From Rhizobiales bacterium Ga0077548 (GTDB taxonomy: Bacteria; Pseudomonadota; Alphaproteobacteria; Rhizobiales; Xanthobacteraceae), in assembly GCA_001464215.1 (NCBI GenBank), contig LNEZ01000095.1, forward strand, positions 1 through 32,391: a stretch of DNA of 32,391 nt. Direction: 5' to 3'. Each line of letters begins with the position of its first letter. The stretch's first letter is position 1. Shown here piece by piece: positions 24,120 through 32,391 of the stretch. The notes under the pieces are model-generated. The model made no database searches, was not told the origin of the DNA, and saw only the letters and a list, made by a program, of their open reading frames with translations. Made by a program: the position numbers and the translations under genes.

Positions 24120-25262
24120 GTGAGGACACTGAAAGTCCCCTGGTTCCGGTCTGGCAACAAAGAGCCGCGCGACAAGCCTGCGCTGTCCGATCAATGGCGG
24201 CTGGATACGCCGGCACTCCGTCCGCCCGAGCGCCGCGCGACGCCGCCCGAACAACGTGAGACGCAGCGCCCGCAACCCGTAATTCCGCGCGCGACCCCAC
24301 AAGAGCCGCGACAAGAGACGCGAAGGCAGCCGGCTGAGGCGGCACCGCAATCGCGGCCCGCAAATACCTGGCAACCACCGGCCGACGAACGCCGTCCTGC
24401 GCCGGTACAGGAGCGCGACCCCGTTGCACGACAGCCCGCGCCGGGTGCCGGCTTCAATCTCGAACAGCGGCTTCGCATGGAGACCCGCGACGACGAACCG
24501 CGTCCGCGCGCACACCCGCCGCACGTGCCGGTGCCCGGCGAGGGAATTCTCGCAGCCGACGGTCTCAAGAAAGTTTATGGCGGCCGCACGGTCGTGAACG
24601 ATGTTTCGATCGACGTGATGCGCGGAGAAGCGGTCGGCATTCTCGGGCCGAACGGTGCCGGCAAGACCACGTGCTTTTACATGGTGACGGGACTGGTCGA
24701 GCCCGACGCGGGTCACATTTCGCTCGACGGGCACGATGTCACGAAGTTGCCGATGTACCGGCGCGCGCGCCTCGGCATCGGTTATCTGCCGCAGGAAGCT
24801 TCGATCTTCCGCGGGCTCAGCGTCGAGAACAATCTTCTTGCCGTGCTCGAAGTTGTCGAGCGCGACAAGAAGCGACGTATGCAGCGGCTTGAAGAACTGC
24901 TCGACGAGTTTTCGATCCAGCACATCCGGAAATCGCCCTCGATCGCGCTCTCCGGCGGCGAACGCCGCCGCGTCGAAATTGCGCGGTCGCTTGCGACCAA
25001 CCCGCATTATATGTTGCTTGACGAACCTTTCGCCGGCATCGATCCGATTGCGGTCGGCGATATTCGCGCGCTGGTGCGGCATCTGACCGGCCGCGGCATC
25101 GGCGTCTTGATCACGGACCACAACGTCCGCGAGACGCTGGGCCTCGTCGATCGCGCTTACATCATTCATTCCGGCCGCGTGCTAATGGAAGGCACGCCTG
25201 ACGAGATCGTCGAAAGCGAAGAAGTGCGCCGCCTCTATCTCGGCGAGGAGTTCCGGCTCTAA
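24120..25262 (+). CDS. lptB: LPS export ABC transporter ATP-binding protein LptB with long Pro/Arg-rich N-terminal extension
   Basis: The C-terminal 240 residues are a standard LptB ATPase that powers LPS extraction. It has Walker [13 protein letters not shown]-loop [17 protein letters not shown], signature [14 protein letters not shown], Walker [14 protein letters not shown]-loop ITDHNV, and a tail ending [11 protein letters not shown]. Before it, the frame stays open for about 140 residues from a GTG at 24120, encoding a low-complexity stretch rich in Pro, Arg, Glu and Gln. I see no folded domain there. An internal ATG at 24480 ([13 protein letters not shown]) would give a nearly normal-sized protein, so the true start is uncertain. 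A four-codon frame (MRME) from 24109 ends in the GTGA at 24120, which could allow coupling. The stop overlaps the rpoN start (TAATG). Confidence 0.93.
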   Translation: MRTLKVPWFRSGNKEPRDKPALSDQWRLDTPALRPPERRATPPEQRETQRPQPVIPRATPQEPRQETRRQPAEAAPQSRPANTWQPPADERRPAPVQERDPVARQPAPGAGFNLEQRLRMETRDDEPRPRAHPPHVPVPGEGILAADGLKKVYGGRTVVNDVSIDVMRGEAVGILGPNGAGKTTCFYMVTGLVEPDAGHISLDGHDVTKLPMYRRARLGIGYLPQEASIFRGLSVENNLLAVLEVVERDKKRRMQRLEELLDEFSIQHIRKSPSIALSGGERRRVEIARSLATNPHYMLLDEPFAGIDPIAVGDIRALVRHLTGRGIGVLITDHNVRETLGLVDRAYIIHSGRVLMEGTPDEIVESEEVRRLYLGEEFRL

Positions 25263-26815
25263 TGGCGATCTCGCAAAAACTCGAGATGCGCGTGGGCCAA
25301 GGGCTCGTGATGACGCCGCAGTTGATGCAGGCGATCAAACTCTTGCAGCTTTCCAATCTCGATCTGGTCGCCTTCGTCGAAGCCGAGCTTGAGCGCAATC
25401 CGCTCTTAGAACGCGAAGAAGGCCCCGAAGCCGAACGCGGCGACGGGGCTTCGGAAATTATCGTTCAGACCGAAGAGTTTCCCGGAAGCGAGACATCTTC
25501 CTCTAACGAAGACTGGATGGAAGACCGCTACGAGAGCCGTGCCGCGATGGAAGAACAGCTCGGCACCAATCTCGAAAATGTTTTTCCGGACGACGCGCCC
25601 GCCGCACCTTCCGAGGCGCAGCCCGCGGCACAGGAAGCTCCGGCCTATTCGGAATGGGCGAGTGTCGGCTCCGGCGGACGTCCGGACGACGATTACAATC
25701 TCGAAGCCTTTGTTTCCGCGGAGGTTACGCTGCCAGATCATCTTGCGCGGCAGCTTTCGCTGACCGTGATGGACCCGGTGCAGCGGTTGATCGGTCAGCA
25801 TCTGATCGACTCGGTAGATGAGGCAGGCTACCTGCGCGGCGATTTGGAAAGCATGGCGGACAAACTCGGCGCGCCGATTGCGGAAGTCGAGAAGGTACTC
25901 GCTGAGCTGCAGACTTTCGATCCGCCCGGCGTCTGCGCACGCGACCTTGCCGAGTGTCTCGCGATCCAGTTGCGTGAGCGCGACCGTCTCGATCCGGCGA
26001 TGAAGACGCTGACGGCAAATCTCGATCTGCTCGCCAAGCGCGACTTCGCGCAGCTTCGCAAGCTCTGCAATGTCGACGAGGAAGACTTCACCGACATGGT
26101 CGCGGAATTGCGCCGCCTCAATCCGAAGCCGGGTCTCGTCTTCGGCGGCGGCGTGGTGCAGCCGATCGTGCCGGACGTTTTCGTGCGCCCGGCCGCCGAC
26201 GGCAGCTGGAATGTGGAACTCAATTCCGACACGCTCCCGCGCGTACTCGTGAACCAGGTCTATTATTCGCGCGTTAGCAAAGGCCCGATCTCCGACAAAG
26301 AGAAGGCATTTCTCACCGAATGTATGCAGACCGCGACCTGGCTCACCCGTTCGCTCGACCAGCGCGCCCGCACGATCCTGAAGGTCGCGACCGAGATCGT
26401 GCGCCAGCAGGATGCGTTTCTGGTGCAGGGCGTGCAGCATTTGCGGCCCCTGAACTTGCGCATTGTCGCCGACGCAATCCAGATGCACGAATCCACCGTT
26501 TCGCGGGTCACCGCCAACAAATACATGGCGACGCCGCGCGGCATCTACGAGTTAAAGTATTTCTTTTCCTCTTCAATCGCTTCCTCCGAGGGCGGCGAAG
26601 CGCATTCTTCCGAAGCCGTGCGCGACCGCATCAAGCGTCTGATCGACGAGGAAAGCGCGGACGATATTCTCTCCGACGACACCATCGTTACCAAGTTGAA
26701 GGATCAGGGCATCGATATCGCGCGCCGTACGGTCGCGAAATATCGCGAAGCGCTCCGGATTCCTTCCTCAGTACAACGCCGCCGCGAAAAACGCGGCGGA
26801 CCGATCTCAGGCTAA
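25262..26815 (+). CDS. rpoN: RNA polymerase sigma-54 factor
   Basis: RpoN directs polymerase to -24/-12 promoters and needs enhancer-binding activators. The 517-residue protein has Region I (LVMTPQLMQAIKLLQLSNLDL, residues about 15-36) and an acidic Region II of about 70 residues. The core-binding domain (QTFDPPGVCARDLAECLAIQL, RLNPKPG) and the helix-turn-helix (AIQMHESTVSRVTANKYMATPRGIYELKYFF) follow. The diagnostic RpoN box ARRTVAKYRE sits near the C-terminus. The ATG overlaps the last base of the lptB stop, so lptB and rpoN are cotranscribed. hpf and ptsN follow, the widespread rpoN cluster. Confidence 0.98.
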   Translation: MAISQKLEMRVGQGLVMTPQLMQAIKLLQLSNLDLVAFVEAELERNPLLEREEGPEAERGDGASEIIVQTEEFPGSETSSSNEDWMEDRYESRAAMEEQLGTNLENVFPDDAPAAPSEAQPAAQEAPAYSEWASVGSGGRPDDDYNLEAFVSAEVTLPDHLARQLSLTVMDPVQRLIGQHLIDSVDEAGYLRGDLESMADKLGAPIAEVEKVLAELQTFDPPGVCARDLAECLAIQLRERDRLDPAMKTLTANLDLLAKRDFAQLRKLCNVDEEDFTDMVAELRRLNPKPGLVFGGGVVQPIVPDVFVRPAADGSWNVELNSDTLPRVLVNQVYYSRVSKGPISDKEKAFLTECMQTATWLTRSLDQRARTILKVATEIVRQQDAFLVQGVQHLRPLNLRIVADAIQMHESTVSRVTANKYMATPRGIYELKYFFSSSIASSEGGEAHSSEAVRDRIKRLIDEESADDILSDDTIVTKLKDQGIDIARRTVAKYREALRIPSSVQRRREKRGGPISG

Positions 26816-26835
26816 GACAAGGCGAGTGAAATAGA

Positions 26836-27411
26836 ATGCTGCGCGTATCCGGAAAGAGTGTGGACGTAGGCGAAGCGCTGCGGACGCGCATCAACGAGAA
26901 AGTCGAAGAGGCGCTTTCCAAGTATTTTCAGCACGGCTCTTCGGGCCATGTCACGATCTCGCGCGAAGGCTCGGGGTTCCGCGCAGACTGCGTGCTGCAT
27001 CTCGATTCCGGCACTGTTCTTGAAGCGCATGGCTTCGCACAGGATGCGATCGGTGCGGCCGACGAAGCCGCGATCAAGATTGAAAAGCGTTTGCGGCGTT
27101 ACAAGCGGCGTCTCAAGGACAGAACCTCCACTATTCGCGCGCTTGAAGCGCGCGAGTTCGCGGCCAACTACGTGATCGAGGCGCCGGACACGGAAGTGGA
27201 GGAGCCCGAAGGATGGAGCCCTGTCACCATTGCCGAATCGACCGAGGCGTTACCCGAATTGTCGGTGAGCGATGCGGTGGCCGAACTCGATTTTACCGGC
27301 GCGCCCGTGATTGTATTCCGTCACGCCAGCAGCGGCGGAATCAATATCGTTTATAAGAGACGAGACGGTAACATCGGCTGGATCGATCCTTCTCCAAAGG
27401 CCGTCAAATAG
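26836..27411 (+). CDS. hpf: Ribosome hibernation-promoting factor, long form
   Basis: Long HPF binds the 30S decoding region and dimerises ribosomes in stationary phase. The 191-residue protein has the N-terminal HPF/YfiA domain (LRVSGKSVDVGEALRTRINEKVEEAL to IEKRLRRYKRRLKD, about residues 1-95). A variable linker follows, and then the C-terminal dimerisation domain (FTGAPVIVFRHASSGGINIVYKRRDGNIGWIDP). It starts 20 bases after rpoN with AAGGCGAG 8-16 bases before the ATG, though other regulation is possible. The ptsN promoter follows immediately. Confidence 0.95.
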   Translation: MLRVSGKSVDVGEALRTRINEKVEEALSKYFQHGSSGHVTISREGSGFRADCVLHLDSGTVLEAHGFAQDAIGAADEAAIKIEKRLRRYKRRLKDRTSTIRALEAREFAANYVIEAPDTEVEEPEGWSPVTIAESTEALPELSVSDAVAELDFTGAPVIVFRHASSGGINIVYKRRDGNIGWIDPSPKAVK

Positions 27412-27415
27412 GGCG

Positions 27416-27444
27416 TTGACCGGGCGGGGGAGCGCCCCTATACC
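27416..27444 (+). promoter_or_regulatory. Sigma-70-type promoter of ptsN
   Basis: TTGACC (27416-27421) and TATACC (27439-27444) are separated by 17 bases in the hpf-ptsN spacer, about 80 bases before the ptsN ATG. A short inverted repeat GGGCG...CGCCC overlaps the spacer. The fit suggests ptsN has its own promoter in addition to read-through from rpoN. Confidence 0.5.
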
Positions 27445-27523
27445 CGCGCCTTCGGTCACCCCCGGATCGCGTTGCGAACTCATCGCAACGGGATTTTGGA
27501 ACCGGAATAACGGATCAGAGGCC

Positions 27524-27988
27524 ATGCCGCTTAGCGATTTGCTCGCACCGAACGCGGTCTTTCCCTCGCTCAAGGTCACCAACAAGAAACAAGCGATTCA
27601 GGAATTGTCTGCGTATGCAGCAAGCCTGACTGGCCATGACGAGCGGGAGATTTTCGAAACCTTACTGCGCCGCGAGCGGCTTGGCTCGACCGGTGTCGGT
27701 GGTGGCGTCGCGATTCCGCACGGAAAGTTGCCGAAGCTCGAGCGCATCGTCGGTCTGTTCGCGCGGTTAGATGCGCCGGTCGATTTCGAATCGCTCGACG
27801 GCGAGCCGGTCGATCTGATTTTTCTGCTGTTGGCGCCGGAAGCGGCGGGCGCGGACCATCTGAAGGCGCTCGCGCGCATTGCGCGCCTGTTGCGCGATCC
27901 TGAGGTCGCAAAGAAGTTGCGCTCTGCCCGCGATGCCAACGCAGCCTATGCGTTGCTCACGGCTCCCGCCGCGAGCAACGCCGCCTAA
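27524..27988 (+). CDS. ptsN: Nitrogen-regulatory phosphotransferase protein EIIA-Ntr
   Basis: PtsN accepts phosphate from the nitrogen PTS (PtsP-NPr) and links nitrogen and carbon status to potassium uptake and other functions. The 154-residue protein starts MPLSDLLAPNAVFPSLKVTNKKQAIQ. It has the active-site His in GGGVAIPHGKLPKLE (about residue 66) and continues DLIFLLLAPEAAGADHLKALARIARLLRD, the full EIIA fold. The open frame extends upstream through the hpf-ptsN promoter region, but the ATG at 27524 matches the family start. It converges on the DUF1150 gene with an 18-base gap. Confidence 0.96.
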   Translation: MPLSDLLAPNAVFPSLKVTNKKQAIQELSAYAASLTGHDEREIFETLLRRERLGSTGVGGGVAIPHGKLPKLERIVGLFARLDAPVDFESLDGEPVDLIFLLLAPEAAGADHLKALARIARLLRDPEVAKKLRSARDANAAYALLTAPAASNAA

Positions 27989-28006
27989 CTTTTCAGATTT
28001 ATCGTT

Positions 28007-28261
28007 TTAGTGAACGCTGACGGTGTCGAGCTCGTGCTCGCGCGCGCTCGAGATCGCCGCCTCGCGGCTGTCGGTCACGATGATCGGCGTGCCGTCGGCG
28101 GCGTGCAGCGAAAACAGCTTCATGCCCGGCGCGATCTGTGGCGCCTGCGGAAAGAGCGACTTCACTTCTTCCGATTTGATTTCGCGCACGTAAGCGACCT
28201 CGCCGCCGCCGAGTACGGCGAAGGCTTCCGGAGTAAGCGTCTGTTCGTCGTGGTTCGTCAT
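28007..28261 (-). CDS. DUF1150 family protein
   Basis: The 84-residue protein has the family pattern LTPEAFAVLGGGEVAYVREIKSEEV, APGMKLFSLHAADGTPIIVTDSREAAISSA and ends ELDTVSVH. DUF1150 proteins are small cytosolic proteins of alphaproteobacteria with no known activity. Here, as in relatives, the gene lies just downstream of a small heat-shock gene (16 bases between), so it is probably heat-induced with it. A good ribosome-binding site AGGAG lies 7 bases before the ATG. The segment IVTDSREAAISSARE may contact other proteins, but this is a guess. Confidence 0.88.
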   Translation of the reverse strand: MTNHDEQTLTPEAFAVLGGGEVAYVREIKSEEVKSLFPQAPQIAPGMKLFSLHAADGTPIIVTDSREAAISSAREHELDTVSVH

Positions 28262-28277
28262 CTTCGTACTCCTTCCT

Positions 28278-28712
28278 TTACTTCGCGCCGCCGTTCGAGA
28301 TTTCGACCCGGCGTGCCTGGCTCATCCGTTCGGGACGCTCCAGATCGACGGACAACAATCCGTCGCGCAGGTCCGCGCCGACCACTTCGATGCCGTCGGC
28401 GAGAACGAAAGTGCGCTGGAACTGCCGTGCAGCGATTCCGCGGTGGAGGTATTCGCGGTTTGCGGAATCGTCCTGCTGCCGGCCGCGGATCGTGAGTTCC
28501 TTCTGCTCGACGGTGATGTCGAGCTCGTCACGGGAAAACCCGGCAACCGCCAAAGTGATCCGTAGCCGTTCGGGCTTTCCTTCCGCGGCAGCCAATCTTT
28601 CGATGTTGTAGGGCGGATAGCCGTCCGCCGCCTTCGACACGCGGTCGAGCGCACGCTCGATCTGGTCGAAGCCGAGCAAGAACGGGCTCGAAAGGGATTG
28701 AATGCGCGACAT
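28278..28712 (-). CDS. Small heat-shock protein, Hsp20/alpha-crystallin family
   Basis: This ATP-independent chaperone holds unfolding proteins for DnaK. The 144-residue protein has the class A rhizobial N-terminus (SRIQSLSSPFLLGFDQIERALDRV, YPPYNIER). The alpha-crystallin domain includes LRITLAVAGFSRDELDITVEQKELTIRGRQ and the ending FVLADGIEVVGADLRDGLLSVDLERPE, where DGLLSVDL is the family signature. The IbpA-like tail IxI motif is seen as VEISNG, so it is weak. The open frame extends upstream past the promoter, but the ATG at 28712 is the family start. It is preceded by a ROSE-type leader and a heat-shock promoter. Confidence 0.94.
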   Translation of the reverse strand: MSRIQSLSSPFLLGFDQIERALDRVSKAADGYPPYNIERLAAAEGKPERLRITLAVAGFSRDELDITVEQKELTIRGRQQDDSANREYLHRGIAARQFQRTFVLADGIEVVGADLRDGLLSVDLERPERMSQARRVEISNGGAK

Positions 28713-28796
28713 GAAGCAAAGCCCTCGTTCCAAGCGACTTTGTGGATGGGCCCAAATTTGGCGCCCAAAGCCGGAAACGATCGCCGCCTCCGGCTC
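28713..28796 (-). promoter_or_regulatory. ROSE-type RNA thermometer in the hsp20 leader
   Basis: On the minus strand the last hairpin before the ATG has the stem CAAAG/CUUUG (28738-28742 and 28717-28721). Inside it, UCGCU (28733-28737) faces AGGG (28722-28725), which is the ribosome-binding site. The loop is UGGAACG, and the G in UCGCU is unpaired. UYGCU opposite the Shine-Dalgarno with one bulged G is the defining ROSE signature. A second hairpin, AGCCGGA/TCCGGCT (28769-28775 and 28789-28795), sits near the 5' end of the leader. Heating would melt the terminal stem and expose the site. Confidence 0.7.
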
Positions 28797-28801
28797 CCTC
28801 C

Positions 28802-28830
28802 ATATGGGAACAGGCCGGCGCGCGTTCAAG
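28802..28830 (-). promoter_or_regulatory. RpoH (sigma-32)-type promoter of hsp20
   Basis: On the minus strand CTTG (28827-28830) and CCCATAT (28802-28808) are separated by 18 bases. The alphaproteobacterial heat-shock consensus is about CTTG-N17-18-CYTATNT, which fits at all but one fixed position. Transcription would begin near 28796, just ahead of the first leader hairpin. DUF1150 would be included in the same transcript. Confidence 0.6.
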
Positions 28831-28880
28831 CGGCGGAAAAGCCACGCCGCTTCAGGCTGCTAGCAGGCATTTTGAGGAAT

Positions 28881-28956
28881 TGGTGGAGCCAGGCGGGATC
28901 GAACCGCCGACCTCCTGCATGCCATGCAGGCGCTCTCCCAGCTGAGCTATGGCCCC
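28881..28956 (-). tRNA. tRNA-Ala (anticodon GGC)
   Basis: On the minus strand the acceptor arm GGGGCCA pairs with TGGCTCC (one G-T pair) and is followed by an encoded ACCA end. The D arm TAGCTCAGCTGGGAGAGC is typical. The anticodon stem CCTGC/GCAGG holds the loop ATGGCAT with anticodon GGC, and the T arm is GGCGGTTCGATCCCGCC. The total is 76 bases. It lies upstream of the hsp20 promoter on the same strand. Confidence 0.97.
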
Positions 28957-29042
28957 ACGGCCTTTCATCGCGGCCCAAAAAATAAGCCCGATGTGGGAAC
29001 GTGCTGTCTCTAGCGCCAAATAGTGGCGAAAGGAACAGAGCG

Positions 29043-29465
29043 TTAGTTTTCTTCTTCCTTGTCGATGCCGTCGCCGATGATGTCGGAGACGTCGCCGCCT
29101 TCCTCTTCTTCATCGGTGACGAGGAAGGTGTTGTCCTCTTCGTCGTCGCCATCGACCTCGACGTCGTCTTCGCTATCAAGCTCTGGGTCGCTGCCCTTGG
29201 TTTTTTTACCGAGCGATTCGGCTTCAGCGTCTTCGAGCGAAATCACCTCGGCGCCGTCCGCGCGCGCTTCCACATCCTCGGCAGCGGCCACCGGAACGGC
29301 AGCTGCGGCAGCAGCGGCTGCCGGGCGTCCGCCGCGCGTGACCGGCACGACGATCTCATAGACCGCGCCGCATTTCGGGCAGGTGATCGGGTCCTTCGAG
29401 AGGTCGTAGAATTTGGAGCCGCAGCTCTGACAGACGCGTTTGGTGCCGAGATCGGGTTTCGCCAC
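29043..29465 (-). CDS. TIGR02300 / FYDLN-acid domain protein
   Basis: The 140-residue protein starts (M)AKPDLGTKRVCQSCGSKFYDLSKDPITCPKCGAVYE, a zinc-ribbon-like pair of CxxC motifs surrounding the FYDL motif that names the family. An alanine run follows (AAAAAAAA region), and then a very acidic C-terminal half rich in Asp and Glu. Members are confined mostly to alphaproteobacteria and their function is unknown. The zinc ribbon plus acidic tail suggests binding to a basic protein or to RNA polymerase, which is only a guess. The start is GTG with AAGGAG about 12 bases upstream. It is divergent from aroA with 135 bases between. Confidence 0.92.
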   Translation of the reverse strand: MAKPDLGTKRVCQSCGSKFYDLSKDPITCPKCGAVYEIVVPVTRGGRPAAAAAAAAVPVAAAEDVEARADGAEVISLEDAEAESLGKKTKGSDPELDSEDDVEVDGDDEEDNTFLVTDEEEEGGDVSDIIGDGIDKEEEN

Positions 29466-29495
29466 GCCGCTCGCTCCTTGAAATCGCTCGTGTAA

Positions 29496-31588
<2,093 letters not shown>

Positions 31589-31795
31589 CATCGCGTTCCA
31601 TATCTGGAGGATGCCCGTCCCGCTTTCGCGTAAGGCCGACAAATTCCGGTCCTGAAATTCAACATCGCTTCGATTCGCACGGCGAACCCGCGCCGGCTTT
31701 GGCTTTGGCTGAAGTTGCTTTGAGCTTTTGCTCGAGGCCCGTGTGCTTTGAAGCGCAACCCATAAGATCCGGCGCACGTATGTTTAGGAAAAAGA
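31589..31795 (+). other. 207-base leader region upstream of rpsA
   Basis: No gene is evident between cmk and rpsA. There is a tandem GGCTTTGGCTTTGGCT near 31694-31709 and a small GAGCTTTTGCTC hairpin near 31724-31735. AGGAAAAAG before the ATG is a ribosome-binding site. No promoter pair is clear enough to call. The region is long enough for a regulatory leader controlling S1 synthesis. Confidence 0.35.
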
Positions 31796-32391
31796 ATGGC
31801 TAGAGCTGCCGCTGCTACCGCTGAGAAGAACCCGAGCCGCGAAGATTTCGCCGCGATGCTCGAAGCATCGTTCCTCACGAACGATCTGCAGGAAGGTGCC
31901 GTCGTTAAGGGCAAAGTCGTCGGCATCGAAAAGGATATCGCCGTCATCGACATCGGTCTGAAGACCGAAGGCCGCGTGCCGCTCCGCGAATTCGCGGGCC
32001 ATGGCCGCACCGCCGACATCAAGGTCGGCGACGAAGTCGAAGTATTCCTCGACCGCGTCGAGAACGCGCTCGGTGAAGCGGTTCTCTCGCGCGACAAGGC
32101 GCGCCGCGAAGAAAGCTGGGGCAAGCTCGAGAAGGCGTTTACGAACAACGAGAAGGTGTCGGGCGTCATTTTCAATTCGGTCAAGGGCGGCTACACCGTC
32201 GATCTCGACGGCGCAGTGGCGTTCCTGCCGCGAAGCCAAGTGGACATTCGCCCGATCCGCGACGTGGGTCCCTTGATGCACAACCCGCAGCCGTTCCAGA
32301 TCCTCAAAATGGATCGCCGCCGAGGCAACATCGTCGTCTCGCGCCGCACCGTGCTCGCAGAAACCCGCGCCGGCCAGCGCCAGGAACTCGT
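31796..32391 (+). CDS. rpsA: 30S ribosomal protein S1, N-terminal part
   Basis: S1 binds mRNA leaders and delivers them to the 30S subunit. The visible 198 residues start MARAAAATAEKNPSREDFAAMLEASF. The first S1/OB domain follows (LQEGAVVKGKVVGIEKDIAVIDIGLKTEGRVP), then the second (NNEKVSGVIFNSVKGGYTVDLDGAVAFLPRSQVDIRP) and its ending LKMDRRRGNIVVSRRTVLAE. The gene runs off the right edge and is open to the last base. The ATG at 31796 lies 5 bases after an AGGAAA ribosome-binding site. It follows cmk as in many proteobacteria. Confidence 0.97.
   Translation, partial: MARAAAATAEKNPSREDFAAMLEASFLTNDLQEGAVVKGKVVGIEKDIAVIDIGLKTEGRVPLREFAGHGRTADIKVGDEVEVFLDRVENALGEAVLSRDKARREESWGKLEKAFTNNEKVSGVIFNSVKGGYTVDLDGAVAFLPRSQVDIRPIRDVGPLMHNPQPFQILKMDRRRGNIVVSRRTVLAETRAGQRQEL

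Noticed and set aside
23799-25169. Long reverse-strand frame of 456 codons opposite lptA-lptB
   Set aside because: It lies opposite two clear genes and has no domain. Such frames are expected from the codon bias.
29000-29040. Short inverted repeat CGCCA...TGGCG after the FYDLN gene as a terminator
   Set aside because: The stem is only five pairs with no T run.
31611-31655. Short frame MPVPLSRKADKFRS after GGAGG in the rpsA leader, as a leader peptide
   Set aside because: The GGAGG touches the ATG with no spacer, and the peptide has no pattern suggesting attenuation.

Overview
The window is a GC-rich stretch of ordinary chromosomal DNA from an alphaproteobacterium, most probably of the order Hyphomicrobiales (Rhizobiales). 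The assignment rests on gene content: a class II (CP4-like) EPSP synthase, an FYDLN-acid protein, DUF1150 and DUF2244 proteins, a PmtA-like methyltransferase, a long-form ribosome hibernation factor next to rpoN and ptsN, and a small heat-shock gene with a ROSE-type leader. I see no insertion sequence, prophage, CRISPR array or toxin-antitoxin pair. No gene-free stretch exceeds about 210 bases.

Layout, left to right. (1) 1-5989, plus strand: the end of dnaK, a hairpin terminator, dnaJ, a PmtA-like methyltransferase, an FMN reductase, pyrF, a DUF1330 gene, dapB, a small membrane protein and gpmA. (2) 5992-7677, minus strand: a 59-residue membrane protein, an Ada/Ogt-type DNA methyltransferase and a DUF2244 protein. 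nth follows on plus, then a CysZ-like membrane protein and a YiiX-like cysteine hydrolase on minus, then a PP-loop ATPase on plus. (3) 10820-15582, minus strand: the translation operon infC-rpmI-rplT-pheS-pheT. (4) 15741-19607: a GT4 glycosyltransferase, an alpha/beta hydrolase, queG and a glutathione S-transferase. (5) 19773-21787: uppP, an NDUFA9-like NAD(P)-binding protein and tRNA-Leu(CAG). (6) 21868-27988, plus strand: an RNase D-like exonuclease, lptC-lptA-lptB, rpoN, hpf and ptsN. (7) 28007-28956, minus strand: DUF1150, hsp20 and tRNA-Ala(GGC). (8) 29043 to the end: the FYDLN protein on minus, then aroA, cmk and the start of rpsA on plus.

Functionally the window holds protein folding (dnaK, dnaJ, hsp20), translation (infC, rpmI, rplT, pheST, queG, rpsA, hpf, two tRNAs), envelope building (lptCAB, uppP, dapB), DNA repair (nth, ogt), pyrimidine and aromatic biosynthesis (pyrF, cmk, aroA) and nitrogen/phosphotransferase regulation (rpoN, ptsN). 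Genes are packed tightly. Same-strand neighbours often overlap as GTGA, ATGA or CTGA, and three convergent pairs share a 4-base palindrome containing both stop codons.

Two observations stand out. First, dnaK, gpmA and infC each lack an estimated 35-41 bases inside a conserved region, which breaks the reading frame. infC is normally essential, so this looks more like a consensus or assembly defect than biology, but it needs checking. Second, the hsp20 gene has a good heat-shock (RpoH-type) promoter followed by a leader that ends in a hairpin with the ROSE RNA-thermometer signature. Other regulatory signals include a sigma-54-type promoter upstream of lptB-rpoN, an SD-masking hairpin at the ogt start, and an AUU start at infC. 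I found no convincing undescribed system.
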